Shown here: positions 39,105 to 47,464 of the stretch, one piece after another
Layout: every line of letters begins with the position of its first letter
Position numbering within the stretch: position 1 is the first letter of the stretch
From: Paenarthrobacter nicotinovorans
GTDB taxonomy: Bacteria > Actinomycetota > Actinomycetes > Actinomycetales > Micrococcaceae
DNA: 64,000 bases
Direction: 5' to 3'
NCBI RefSeq assembly: GCF_007670255.1
Contig: NZ_SZVS01000001.1
Span: forward strand, 460,501 to 524,500
Translations under genes and position numbers: made by a program
Notes under the pieces: model-generated
What the model saw: only the letters and a program-made list of their open reading frames with translations
What the model was told of the DNA's origin: nothing
The model's database searches: none

Positions 39105-39970
39105 GTACGCCGCTCCCGCAATAGCCGGACGTAGACGGCGCCGAAGACCATTCCCAGCAGGATCAGCACCGATGCCACCGCGGTACCGTACCCAATGTCA
39201 CCGAATTTGAAGGCCTCCTGGTAGGCCAGGACAGGCAACGTGGTGCTTGCATTGGCAGGACCGCCGGCTGTCATCACCCAAATGAGGGTGAACACTGCCA
39301 GCGTCTGGAGGGTGATCAGCATCAGGTTGGTGGCGATGCTGTTGCGGATCAGTGGCAGGGTGATGAACGCGAGCCGCTGCCAACCCCGGGCACCGTCCAC
39401 AAGGGCCGCTTCGGTCACGTCGCGGGGCACCTCGGCCAGGGCCGCCCGGTAGACCAGCATGGAAAACGCCGTTCCGCGCCAGGTGTTGGCCAGGATGATG
39501 GCGACCAGCGGGAAGGAATACAGCCAATCCAAGCCGTGGGTCCCCAGCGCTGCGAGTATCTGGTTCAGTGTCCCGTCCCGGTTGAAATAGGCGTACGCCG
39601 CAAACGCGGCCACGATCTCAGGCAACACCCAAGCGGCCACAACAGCCGTACCGACCCAGTCCGCGACGATCTTGCGTGAGCGCGTCATGAGCAAGGCGGT
39701 AAGCAGTCCAAGGACGTTCTGCCCCAGCACGGCGGACGCGGCAACGAAGACTACTGTGAGCCACGTGGCCAGAGGAAACGAGTCGTCGGTAAACATCCGC
39801 ACGTAGTTCCCGGTTCCTACCCATTGCGGATCCCGGGCTCCCCTTCCGGACAATGCGGCGTCGGTGAAAGAGGCGTAAAAGGACCACGCCACGGGGGCGA
39901 GCAGGAAAACCAGCAGGAGCACGATTGCAGGGGCTACCGGCAGAAGCCGCAGATGGCGGCGGGCTTTCAT
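39101..39970 (-). CDS. Carbohydrate ABC transporter permease (MalF-like)
   Basis: A 289-aa permease with six membrane segments and the EAA loop DVTEAALVDGARGWQRLAFITLPLIRNS. It pairs with the MalG-like permease. It overlaps the binding-protein gene by 4 nt and the second permease by 4 nt, so the three are translated as a unit. Confidence 0.9.
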   Translation of the reverse strand: MKARRHLRLLPVAPAIVLLLVFLLAPVAWSFYASFTDAALSGRGARDPQWVGTGNYVRMFTDDSFPLATWLTVVFVAASAVLGQNVLGLLTALLMTRSRKIVADWVGTAVVAAWVLPEIVAAFAAYAYFNRDGTLNQILAALGTHGLDWLYSFPLVAIILANTWRGTAFSMLVYRAALAEVPRDVTEAALVDGARGWQRLAFITLPLIRNSIATNLMLITLQTLAVFTLIWVMTAGGPANASTTLPVLAYQEAFKFGDIGYGTAVASVLILLGMVFGAVYVRLLRERRT

Positions 39971-41337
39971 TTTTGCAGGACCTTGTCCTCACCCACCAGC
40001 CTGCGGACAGTGGCATCGTATTCCGCGGCGGCGTCCCGGGGGCTTTGCCTGCCTGTGATGACTGATTCGGTGGCTTCCTGGACTGCTGTGGAAATCCTTG
40101 GATAGTCAGCAGTGGCTGGCCGGTAGTGTGTCACCTCCACCAGATCGGACACATCCTTCACGAACGGGTTGGCAGCCAGATATCCGGCGTCCTCGGCTAC
40201 GTCCGTCCTCACTGCGATTTGCGAGTTGTTGATGTCATAGGCCAATGCGTTCTTCTTGTTCAGCGCGGTGGCGAGGAACTTGAAGGAAAGCTCGGGGTTC
40301 TTGGACTTCGCCCCCACCGCCAAGGTCCAGCCGCCGGACATGCTGACGTGGCCTGGATCCTGTCCCTTTTGGGTAGGGAAGCCCGCTACTGCCATGTCCT
40401 GCTCATAGCCGGCCCACTCGTAGGTGCCGCCTTTTTTCCAGAACGACGGCGCGTAGGAACCTTCCACGGTTGCCGCCAGTTTGCCTTGGGGGAACCACTC
40501 GCCGAAGACCTTCTTCCAGACATTGGCGTCCAATGCTTCGGCGGGGCTGACTGCGAGCTTCTCGTCATAGAGCGTTTTCAGGAAGTCCAAAGAGTCAGTG
40601 AAGCCCTGTGACCCAATGACCCACTTCTTTTGGTCCTCGTCGTAAAGGGTGCTGCCCGTGCCGTAGAGGAGTTCGTAGAAACTCTGCATCACGGTTCCTT
40701 CGCCGGTCGCTTTGCCTGCGTACATGGTGAAGGGAATCACGGTGGGGTCTGCGGCCTTGACCTTGCGGGCCATGGTCAAGATATCCTCCCAGCTTTGGGG
40801 CTGCCAAGGAACAGGGATCCCGGCTTTCTGCAGGACGGCCTTGTTGTACCAAATGGCCCGGGTATCCGTCCCCAACGGTACCGCGTAGATTCCGCCGTCG
40901 TCCGCCCGGCCGGCTGCCTTCGCGGCCTCGCTGAACTTCCCCCACTCGTCCCACGCCTCAAGGTAACTGTCGAGCTTGAGCAAGTAGCCGGCGTCGACGT
41001 CCGAGCGCACCTTGAACGTGTCTTCATAGAAGACATCCGGCGCGGTGTCCGGGGAGCGCTGCGCCAAAGCCAGCTTGGTCCCGTAGTCGTCATCGTTGGC
41101 CTGGATCGGCTGGAGGTCTACCGTTACCCCTGAATTGGCTGCCTCGAACTCCTTCTTGGCATCCTGCATCACGAGGTCCAGCGCGGTGAAGGCATCGGTC
41201 TTTTGGTAAACGATCTTCAGCGTCTTGTCCTGGGCTGCCTCCGGAGTCGTGGAACACGACGTCACTCCGAGGAGCGCAGCGGCAACGGCAATTCCGATGG
41301 CGATTTTGCTGGGACGCATGGTCTTCATTGGGCGCAT
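39967..41337 (-). CDS. Sugar ABC transporter substrate-binding lipoprotein
   Basis: A 456-aa family-1 extracellular binding protein. The signal peptide ends at lipobox VTSC with lipidated Cys28. The mature domain starts KTLKIVYQKTDAFTALDLVM and includes GTDTRAIWYNKAVLQKAGIPVP, typical of CUT1 binding proteins. ATG 41337 is preceded by GGAA; ATGs at 41328 and 41319 are alternatives that keep the signal peptide. Sugar specificity cannot be read. It lies 31 nt after a ROK regulator gene. Confidence 0.9.
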   Translation of the reverse strand: MRPMKTMRPSKIAIGIAVAAALLGVTSCSTTPEAAQDKTLKIVYQKTDAFTALDLVMQDAKKEFEAANSGVTVDLQPIQANDDDYGTKLALAQRSPDTAPDVFYEDTFKVRSDVDAGYLLKLDSYLEAWDEWGKFSEAAKAAGRADDGGIYAVPLGTDTRAIWYNKAVLQKAGIPVPWQPQSWEDILTMARKVKAADPTVIPFTMYAGKATGEGTVMQSFYELLYGTGSTLYDEDQKKWVIGSQGFTDSLDFLKTLYDEKLAVSPAEALDANVWKKVFGEWFPQGKLAATVEGSYAPSFWKKGGTYEWAGYEQDMAVAGFPTQKGQDPGHVSMSGGWTLAVGAKSKNPELSFKFLATALNKKNALAYDINNSQIAVRTDVAEDAGYLAANPFVKDVSDLVEVTHYRPATADYPRISTAVQEATESVITGRQSPRDAAAEYDATVRRLVGEDKVLQK

Positions 41338-41368
41338 GGTGTTCCAATCACTCAATCGTGCTGCTTGG

Positions 41369-42619
41369 TCAGCCCTCCAACAGGAGCCGTTGGGCGCGGG
41401 GGGCCAGCATATGCTCCAGGACCAGGCAGGCAGCACCAATGGCGCCGACATCTTCGCCTACTCCGGTACCTACGACTTCGAGTCCGTGGATCATGCGGGC
41501 CGCGTTGTTTTCGTCCAGGAGACCGGGAACACGGTCGAGGAAATATGGGGACATGCGGCCCCAGAACGGGCCACCAAAGACAACACGCTCCACGTCCAGG
41601 GTGTTCGTCACTACGGACACCGCGCGTGCCACGAGCGTGGCCGACTTGTCCAAAATTGCAATGGCGCGCTCATCGCCGGCGTCGGCTTTGTCGCACAGCT
41701 CTGCGAAGCGTTCCTGCACTTCCGGACCATCCGCCCCATGCCCGTGCCCGTCCAGGACCCCTGCGGCTTCGGCCTCAGCAACCAGCACTTGCGGGATGCA
41801 CGACGATTTGACGCATCCCCGCAGGCCACAATCACAAGCCGGACCCTCCGGGTCAACGATGATATGGCCAATTTCGCCGGCGTTGCCCGAAGTACCGCGG
41901 ACAACCTCGTCGTTGAGCACGATGCCGCAACCGATACCGGTTCCCATGTACATGAAAACGAAGCTTCCGGCCCCGCTCGCACCGCCGGCCCACGTCTCGG
42001 CCACCGCCGCGCTGGTGACGTCTTTATCCACCAGCGTCTCCAGGCCCGTGGCCTCGGCCAACGCCTCGCGGATGCGCACTCTGTCCCATCCCGACAGGAG
42101 CGGCGGTTCCACCACGGATCCCTCGTCCAGGTCGATCGGTCCAGGAACGGCAACGCCCAGCCCGGCAATCTTCGCCACATCAACACCGGACTCGTCAATC
42201 AACGTCCCGACTTGGCCAGCGATGCTGGTGATCACCTCTGCCGGGTCGCCGGCTGGGGTGGCCAAACGGGAATGCTTGACGACATCCCCCAGCAAGTCGA
42301 GGACGACGAAAGTGATGACGGCCGGATCCAAATGCACTCCAACGGCGTACATTCCTGCCGGGTTCAAGCGGAGGATGGTCCGCGGCTTCCCCGGACCGGA
42401 GCCTTCCTTGCCGGCCTCGACAATCAGCTGCTGGTCCAGGAGCCGCCGGGAGATGTTGGAGATCGTTTGCGGAGACAACCCGACGATCTGCGCCAGCTCC
42501 ACCCGGCTGAGACCGCCCGGAGACCGCCGGATCGCCTCCAGAATGACGGTCAGGTTGAAGTCCCCCATACGGGGTAGGTTGGTTCCGCGCCTCGGTGTCG
42601 GCTGCCGGATCTCAGTCAC
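41369..42619 (-). CDS. ROK family transcriptional regulator
   Basis: A 416-aa NagC/XylR-type regulator. The N-terminal winged HTH is RVELAQIVGLSPQTISNISRRLLDQ, followed by a ROK sugar-binding domain with the ROK zinc motif CDCGLRGCVKSSC and GTGIGCGIVLNDEVVRG. It is upstream of and in line with the sugar ABC genes, so it probably senses the imported sugar or its phosphate and represses this operon. The start is GTG 42619 with TAGGGG upstream. No sugar-metabolic enzyme gene accompanies it here. Confidence 0.9.
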   Translation of the reverse strand: MTEIRQPTPRRGTNLPRMGDFNLTVILEAIRRSPGGLSRVELAQIVGLSPQTISNISRRLLDQQLIVEAGKEGSGPGKPRTILRLNPAGMYAVGVHLDPAVITFVVLDLLGDVVKHSRLATPAGDPAEVITSIAGQVGTLIDESGVDVAKIAGLGVAVPGPIDLDEGSVVEPPLLSGWDRVRIREALAEATGLETLVDKDVTSAAVAETWAGGASGAGSFVFMYMGTGIGCGIVLNDEVVRGTSGNAGEIGHIIVDPEGPACDCGLRGCVKSSCIPQVLVAEAEAAGVLDGHGHGADGPEVQERFAELCDKADAGDERAIAILDKSATLVARAVSVVTNTLDVERVVFGGPFWGRMSPYFLDRVPGLLDENNAARMIHGLEVVGTGVGEDVGAIGAACLVLEHMLAPRAQRLLLEG

Positions 42620-42790
42620 TGATGCCCCTAGTCATTCGGAAAATCTTCGTCGAATTTGATCTGTGTCTGCATCGTACGGCACCTCTGCTCCCACGGATAC
42701 GAGCACACGCTGGCACCGATGTCAGGGCTTGGTAACGATGACACTGCATTTTATGTGACCACGCCCCTCCGGCGCGCCACGGCCGGACTC

Positions 42791-43921
42791 TCAGGACTTC
42801 CTGCTGCGCGTCACCGTGAATTTCGGGTTCCGGCCTTCTTCCACAGTGGGTCCAATGAGCCGTTCGAGCGCGGAGCGGTAGTGCAAGTGGCTGTTATACA
42901 CCGTCCACAGCTCCCCGCCCGGTGCCAGCACGCGCGCGGCCGCCTCGAACATCTTCACGGCGGCACCGGCGTGTACGCTGGCGCCCAAATGGAAAGGCGG
43001 ATTCAGCAGGATAAGGTCTGCGCTGCCGGGCGGAAGCGAGGACATGGCATCGTCGTGGAGGACCGTTATCCGGCCCGCGAGACCATTCTCCAACGCGGTG
43101 CCCTGGGCCGAGGCGACAGCCGCGGCTGACTGGTCGGTGGCAATGACTTCAGCATGCTCCTGTTGTTTGGCGATCATGGTGGCGAGAATGCCCGTACCGC
43201 ACCCCAGGTCCACGATGCGCCTCGCCTCTGGCATGCGTTCAAGGAACGTCAGCAGGAAGCGGGTTCCGATATCCAGCCGGGCTCCGGAAAAGACAGCACC
43301 GAGGGCGCTTACGCTAATGCCCAGCTCAGGCAGGACTTCGACCACGGGAAAGGGCGGCCGCACCTGCACCGGCAGCGCATCCCGGGCAACCAACACGCGG
43401 GACTTCTGCCGGGCCAGCTGGGGTTGGACCGTCGAAAAGTACTTCGCCAGCACGCTGTTCATCCCCACCGACATGTGCTTGACGCGGCCGCCGGCCAGCA
43501 GGACAGCACCCGGGGCAGCAAACCGGGCAACGGCGTCGGCGATTTCCTCCAACTCCGCCAAGGACTTCGGCAGCTGCAGGAGCACCAGGTCCGCCTCCGC
43601 CAGAAGCTCCTTTCCCAGTTCGTGGGAGCTGTAGTGCCCCGCCGCTCCGACTTCGTTGGCGTTGCGCTCCAGCGCCAGCCTCCCCGTGAAGAGATCCTGA
43701 TGGACACGGACATGATCGACGCCGAGCCGCGCCAGGGCGCCCAACGTCAACGCTCCGTAGCGGTCACCAATGATGACGATCCTGGTGTCGGAAGAGCTGA
43801 TATCCGAGGCGGTTTCCAGCAAGAGCCTGTCCGTGGCGTCGAAAGCCCGCAAATTGTCAGCTTCGACATCCGGAAACCTCCCCAAGGCGCCAAAGACGGT
43901 CTCCAGATCCAGCTCCGTCAC
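42791..43921 (-). CDS. Class I SAM methyltransferase (RsmC/RlmG-like)
   Basis: A 376-aa protein with the two-domain layout of guanine-N2 rRNA methyltransferases RsmC/RlmG. A degenerate N-terminal methyltransferase-like half is followed by a functional C-terminal domain with the SAM motif VDLGCGTGILATMIAK (~238-253) and catalytic motif NPPFHLG (~308-314). It likely methylates guanosine in 16S or 23S rRNA; which site cannot be decided. Single gene. Confidence 0.88.
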   Translation of the reverse strand: MTELDLETVFGALGRFPDVEADNLRAFDATDRLLLETASDISSSDTRIVIIGDRYGALTLGALARLGVDHVRVHQDLFTGRLALERNANEVGAAGHYSSHELGKELLAEADLVLLQLPKSLAELEEIADAVARFAAPGAVLLAGGRVKHMSVGMNSVLAKYFSTVQPQLARQKSRVLVARDALPVQVRPPFPVVEVLPELGISVSALGAVFSGARLDIGTRFLLTFLERMPEARRIVDLGCGTGILATMIAKQQEHAEVIATDQSAAAVASAQGTALENGLAGRITVLHDDAMSSLPPGSADLILLNPPFHLGASVHAGAAVKMFEAAARVLAPGGELWTVYNSHLHYRSALERLIGPTVEEGRNPKFTVTRSRKS

Positions 43922-44139
43922 TATGAGGTTCCCGCTTTCCTTGCTTGATTGCCGGACCGGGCCGGCGTATCGACTTTATGGGTGCTTCGGAGGAAGCTTA
44001 AGCTTGCATCACGCAAACACCAGACCTCCTTCAGCAGCATGTGAAAGATCCCGAAGGTGGCCGGCATACGTCACGGCGACCCCAGGAGCCAGGCGCCGGG
44101 TCTGCATGTCATCGGGCTCCCAGTCCTTTGCGAGAAGCC

Positions 44140-44517
44140 ATGAGTGTCAATGTTGTCACGAACCTTGAAGTAAAGTCCCACAACTCCCCCGACGAAACCC
44201 GCCGCGCGGACAAAACCGTGGTGGACCTGGTCACTGTGGGAGATTACACCATCGCCCGCATGACATTTGAACCGGGCTGGTCTTGGGCCGACTGCATCAA
44301 GCCGGCCGTGGGAACTGATTCCTGCCAGCTTAGCCACGTCGGGTTCTGCGTTTCCGGTTCACTGGAAGTGGAGACCAACGACGGTGCGAAGATCAGCATC
44401 TCCTCTGGAGCCTCCTACTCCATTCCTCCGGGACATAATGCATGGGTGGTGGGAGATCAGCCGTTCCAAGGCATCGAATTCGTCAGCGGCGCTGAATTTG
44501 CCGAGGCTCTCACCTAG
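44140..44517 (+). CDS. Cupin domain-containing protein
   Basis: A 125-aa single-domain cupin. The second cupin motif-like stretch SSGASYSIPPGHNAWVVGDQPFQGIEF is clear; the first motif (WADCIKPAVGTDSCQLSHVGFCVSG) lacks the usual His pair, so metal binding is uncertain. ATG 44140 is chosen with GCGAGAAG upstream; a longer frame from 44041 is not supported. A strong terminator follows at 44552. Confidence 0.8.
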   Translation: MSVNVVTNLEVKSHNSPDETRRADKTVVDLVTVGDYTIARMTFEPGWSWADCIKPAVGTDSCQLSHVGFCVSGSLEVETNDGAKISISSGASYSIPPGHNAWVVGDQPFQGIEFVSGAEFAEALT

Positions 44518-44551
44518 GAGCTCCCCCAAAGGCGACCATGCTGCGGAAAGC

Positions 44552-44583
44552 AAAAGACCCCGCTCCAAGGAGCGGGGTCTTTT
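44552..44583. terminator. Bidirectional rho-independent terminator
   Basis: AAAAGACCCCGCTCC pairs perfectly (15 bp) with 44569-44583, ending in TTTTT on the + strand and TTTT on the minus strand. It terminates the cupin gene from the left and the tRNA-Ala gene from the right. Confidence 0.92.
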
Positions 44584-44590
44584 TCCGGAG

Positions 44591-44663
44591 TGGAGCTGAG
44601 GGGACTCGAACCCCTGACCCCCTGCATGCCATGCAGGTGCGCTACCAGCTGCGCCACAGCCCC
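44591..44663 (-). tRNA. tRNA-Ala (anticodon GGC), copy 1
   Basis: A 73-nt cloverleaf without encoded CCA. The acceptor stem is GGGGCTG with CAGCTCC (one G-U) and discriminator A; the anticodon stem CCTGC/GCAGG encloses loop ATGGCAT, giving anticodon GGC (Ala, GCC codons); the T-arm has GGTTCGAGTCC. It is base-for-base identical to the copy at 50030-50102. A terminator follows 8 nt downstream. Confidence 0.97.
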
Positions 44664-44760
44664 GGATTTGTTGGCCTCAATCGGAAGATTTTCTCTTTCC
44701 GTCGAAGCAACTCGTCAATACTAACCACAATCCCGGCATAAGAGAAATCGGCGCGGGGTG

Positions 44761-44773
44761 AGCTGCGCCACAG
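44761..44773 (-). repeat. tRNA-Ala 5'-end fragment (possible recombination scar)
   Basis: CTGTGGCGCAGCT on the minus strand is identical to bases 5-17 of both flanking tRNA-Ala genes. Sequence on either side does not continue the tRNA. It lies 98 nt upstream of copy 1 and may be a remnant of a third copy. A chance 13-bp match is possible but its location makes that less likely. Confidence 0.45.
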
Positions 44774-44909
44774 TATTAGAACATCCACTGGGAGGCCCGC
44801 ACGGCCGAGGTGCGTGGATAATTCCACCGCACCTCCCCCCAAAACCGGCCGCACGGAATCCTCCCATAGGACGTGCTGTAAGAAGTCTAGAATCCAGACG
44901 ATGGAAAAC

Positions 44910-44929
44910 AAAACCGTCCAGTCGGTTTT
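44910..44929. promoter_or_regulatory. ARE-like operator of the ScbR-type regulator
   Basis: AAAACCG (44910-44916) and CGGTTTT (44923-44929) form a perfect inverted repeat around tccagt. The arms match the usual arms of autoregulatory elements bound by gamma-butyrolactone receptor homologues. It lies about 79 nt upstream of the regulator's start, fitting autoregulation. Confidence 0.6.
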
Positions 44930-45007
44930 CACTGATGTCGGTGGTAGCGTAGTGAAGTCTCGACGGCGGTCCGCCCTCCGTCGCCCCTATGGTTGAGAGG
45001 CTCACCC

Positions 45008-45598
45008 TTGCCCCAGCAACAACGCGCGAAGGAAACCCGGCTGGCTGTTATTGAGGGCGCCGCCACGGTCTTCGCAGCTACCGGCTACGGAAACGCGAGC
45101 CTGTCGGACATCATCAAGAATGCCTCCGTAACGAAGGGAGCCCTGTACTTCCACTTCACGTCCAAGCGGGAGCTGGCGTTGGCCGTCATCGAAGAGCAGC
45201 ACTCCATGGTCCTGGCAGCGGGGGCTGCCATCCTCGGCTCGGAATCCCCGGCCCTGGAGAAGATCGTCAGCCTCTGCAGGATGTTTGGGCGGCAATTGCT
45301 GGATGAGCCAATCGTCCAAGCCGGCATCCGGCTCACTTTCGAAGCCTCGGCTTTCGCAGCGGACGTGTCGGGCCGTTACGAGGACTGGATCGGAACGGTC
45401 CAGCAGCTCCTGGTGGAAGCTCAAGCGGAGGGCACAGTGCGGCCGGACCTGGATGCGGCAACCTTCAGCCGGTACCTTGTTGCATCCTTCACCGGCGTCC
45501 AAATGGTGTCGGACGTGCTCACGGGGCGCGAAGATGTCCTGGCGAGGATAGAACAGATGTGGGAGTTCATGCTGCCGGCGCTCACGCCTGCGCGCTAG
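45008..45598 (+). CDS. ScbR/ArpA-like TetR family regulator
   Basis: A 196-aa TetR-fold protein resembling gamma-butyrolactone receptors (ScbR, ArpA). The HTH region GNASLSDIIKNASVTKGALYFHFTSKRELALAVIEEQ and the C-terminal layout (LTFEASAF, LVASFTGVQMVSDVL, MWEFMLPAL) follow that group. TTG 45008 is preferred because AGAGG lies 7 nt upstream and the product then starts MPQQQRAKETR like other members; TTG 44993 is an alternative. The ARE-like repeat upstream suggests autoregulation. Whether it senses a butyrolactone, another small molecule, or regulates the adjacent vanillate genes is unknown. It converges on the PadR gene with 16 nt between stops. Confidence 0.78.
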   Translation: MPQQQRAKETRLAVIEGAATVFAATGYGNASLSDIIKNASVTKGALYFHFTSKRELALAVIEEQHSMVLAAGAAILGSESPALEKIVSLCRMFGRQLLDEPIVQAGIRLTFEASAFAADVSGRYEDWIGTVQQLLVEAQAEGTVRPDLDAATFSRYLVASFTGVQMVSDVLTGREDVLARIEQMWEFMLPALTPAR

Positions 45599-45614
45599 CC
45601 GATCCGGCCCGGCA

Positions 45615-46226
45615 CTACTCCTGCCGGGGATGCGTCGATTTTTCCGGTTCCGCGAGGGCGTCTATGAGCTTGAGCCCGCGTTTCCCCCATTCAATTTCCG
45701 TCTCCGCGCGCGCTATGAGGCCTTCATAGGTAAATATCTTGTATTCAATGGTGCGCTGGTGGTCAGCCTTGGGAGTTACGGCCAGTCGCTTGTTCAACAT
45801 CTCATTGGCACCGGACTTCAGCTCCTCGATCATGTGCGCCCACTGGTCGCGACGCATGAGGTGATAGTCAATATGCGCCTGCATGTGATCCCTGGCGGCC
45901 TGCGGCTCCACCCACTCAAGGTAGGCGGCCTTCAAATGGACGGGGTCCCGCTCACGCGAGTACTCCAGCGGTGAGTACATCCACTCACGGAAGACATCAC
46001 GGCCCTCCTCGGTGATCCGATACTGCGTCTTCTTGCCGCGGGGTCCCCACGAAACTTCCTCCGCCGTGAGCAGCCCACCTTTTTCCATCTTGCGCAGCTC
46101 CGGATAGATCTGGGAATCCGGGGCGTGCCAGACGAAACCCACAGAGGACCCGAAGCGTTTCGCGAGGTCATATCCGGTCATTGGCTCAACGGAAAGCAAG
46201 GCCAGGATGGCGTGGCGGAGACTCAT
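45615..46226 (-). CDS. PadR family transcriptional regulator (VanR-like)
   Basis: A 203-aa PadR protein. An N-terminal winged helix (LRHAILALLSVEPMTGYDLAKRFGSSVGFVWHAPDSQIYPELRKMEKGG) is followed by a C-terminal helical dimerisation domain. It is divergent from vanA with two palindromic operators in the 117-nt gap. A PadR-type VanR represses vanABK in Corynebacterium glutamicum, so this is very likely the vanillate-responsive repressor here. ATG 46226 is preceded by a GGAA-type site. Confidence 0.87.
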   Translation of the reverse strand: MSLRHAILALLSVEPMTGYDLAKRFGSSVGFVWHAPDSQIYPELRKMEKGGLLTAEEVSWGPRGKKTQYRITEEGRDVFREWMYSPLEYSRERDPVHLKAAYLEWVEPQAARDHMQAHIDYHLMRRDQWAHMIEELKSGANEMLNKRLAVTPKADHQRTIEYKIFTYEGLIARAETEIEWGKRGLKLIDALAEPEKSTHPRQE

Positions 46227-46259
46227 GAGAAGTTCCTTTCAAGGTCTTGCCAATAACTA

Positions 46260-46271
46260 TATCTATAGATA
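46260..46271. promoter_or_regulatory. PadR operator 1
   Basis: TATCTATAGATA is a perfect 12-bp palindrome 33 nt upstream of the padR start. It shares the ATCTAT/ATAGAT arms with operator 2, so both probably bind the same PadR dimer. Placed to give autoregulation. Confidence 0.7.
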
Positions 46272-46280
46272 GTGTGTGAC

Positions 46281-46316
46281 GCACCCCACCATCTATGTCC
46301 ATAGATAGTGGGGTGC
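46281..46316. promoter_or_regulatory. PadR operator 2, nested palindrome before vanA
   Basis: The inner palindrome ATCTATG-tc-CATAGAT (46291-46306) sits inside a second, outer 9-bp inverted repeat (GCACCCCAC at 46281-46289 with 46308-46316). It ends 27 nt before the vanA start, so binding would block vanAB transcription. The outer arms could also form an RNA hairpin in a leader transcript. Confidence 0.72.
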
Positions 46317-46343
46317 ATTTGGAAATTTTGCGAAAGGTCAACG

Positions 46344-47438
46344 ATGACTGTGCTTCAGTCCAGCAGTTCCACCACCAGCAAGGTTCTTGGGCATCCCGTG
46401 AATGCCTGGTACGTCGCCGCTTGGGATCACGAAGTGACCCGCAAACCCATGGCACGCCGCATTGCCAACAGGCCACTGGCCCTATATCGCACCGAGGATG
46501 GCAAAGCTGTAGCTCTTGCCGATGCTTGCTGGCATCGGCTGGCTCCCCTCTCCATGGGGAAGGTGGTGGGGAGGGACGAGATCCAGTGCCCCTACCACGG
46601 CATCCGGTACAACTCAGCGGGGCGCTGTACTTCCATGCCGGCACAGGAGACGATCAATCCCTCCGCCACTGTCCCCTCCTTTCCCGTGGTGGAACGGTAC
46701 CGGTTCGTTTGGGTCTGGTTGGGAGATCCCGGGAAAGCGGACCCGGACCTCATTCCGGACATGCACCAAATGGACAGCCCTGAATGGGCCGGCGACGGAC
46801 AACTGATCTACGCCCCGTGCAACTACCAGCTGGTGCTCGACAACCTGATGGACCTCACCCACGAGGAATTCGTCCACTCCTCCAGCATTGGCCAGGAGGA
46901 ACTGAGCGAGTCGGACTTCGTTGTCTCCCATGAGGGCCAGACCGTCACGGTCACCCGTTGGATGCTCGATATAGAGGCCCCGCCCTTCTGGCTCAAGAAC
47001 ATGCGGGACAAGTTCCCCGGGTTCTCCGGCAGGGTCGACCGGTGGCAGATCATCCGCTACGAGGCACCATCGACAATCCGGATCGACGTCGGTGTCGCCA
47101 AGGCGGGGTCCGGCGCCCCCGAAGGGGACCGGAGCCAGGGCGTCAATGGCTACGTGATGAACACCATCAGTCCGGAGACTGACAAGACCTGCCACTACTT
47201 TTGGGCCTTCATGCGCAACTACTGCCTCGACAGCCAGCTGATCACCACACAATTGCGCGACGGAGTGGACGGCGTCTTTGCCGAGGACGAGGCCATGCTG
47301 ACCGCGCAGCAGGAAGCCATCGACGCCAACCCCGACTACGAGTTCTACAGCCTCAACATCGATGCCGGGGGAATGTGGGTGCGCCGGATGATAGAGCGGA
47401 TGCTTGAGGCCGAGGGCCGCCTGGCCGCTGCCGTCTAA
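46344..47438 (+). CDS. vanA: Vanillate O-demethylase oxygenase subunit
   Basis: A 364-aa Rieske non-heme iron oxygenase that demethylates vanillate to protocatechuate and formaldehyde. Rieske ligands are C62-W-H64 and C82-PY-H85. The mononuclear iron site follows in NLMDLTHEEFVH. Sequence style and pairing with VanB and an aromatic-acid transporter support vanillate; syringate or related methoxybenzoates are possible. ATG 46344 has AAAGG at 7 nt; an upstream GTG at 46308 falls inside the operator. The formaldehyde produced could be handled by the mycothiol pathway encoded elsewhere in the window. Confidence 0.9.
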   Translation: MTVLQSSSSTTSKVLGHPVNAWYVAAWDHEVTRKPMARRIANRPLALYRTEDGKAVALADACWHRLAPLSMGKVVGRDEIQCPYHGIRYNSAGRCTSMPAQETINPSATVPSFPVVERYRFVWVWLGDPGKADPDLIPDMHQMDSPEWAGDGQLIYAPCNYQLVLDNLMDLTHEEFVHSSSIGQEELSESDFVVSHEGQTVTVTRWMLDIEAPPFWLKNMRDKFPGFSGRVDRWQIIRYEAPSTIRIDVGVAKAGSGAPEGDRSQGVNGYVMNTISPETDKTCHYFWAFMRNYCLDSQLITTQLRDGVDGVFAEDEAMLTAQQEAIDANPDYEFYSLNIDAGGMWVRRMIERMLEAEGRLAAAV

Positions 47439-47464
47439 GCACCCGGCTTCGAGGAGAAAAGACA

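Larger units (their letters stand above)
44664..45007. other. Intergenic region: tRNA promoter, tRNA fragment and ARE-like operator
   Basis: About 340 bases without a protein gene. It contains the leftward tRNA-Ala promoter region (GAGTTGCTTCG on the minus strand at 44703-44713, also present upstream of copy 2), a 13-bp tRNA-Ala 5' fragment (44761-44773) and an ARE-like inverted repeat (44910-44929) before the ScbR-like gene. Confidence 0.6.

Noticed and set aside
41225..42659. Two overlapping + strand ORFs of ~445 aa opposite the ROK gene
   Set aside because: Both are shadows of a gene with clear HTH and ROK motifs.
42620..42680. Possible ROK operator (ATTCG...CGAAT) upstream of the ROK gene
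   Set aside because: Only 5-bp arms with 12-nt spacing and poor extension; too weak.
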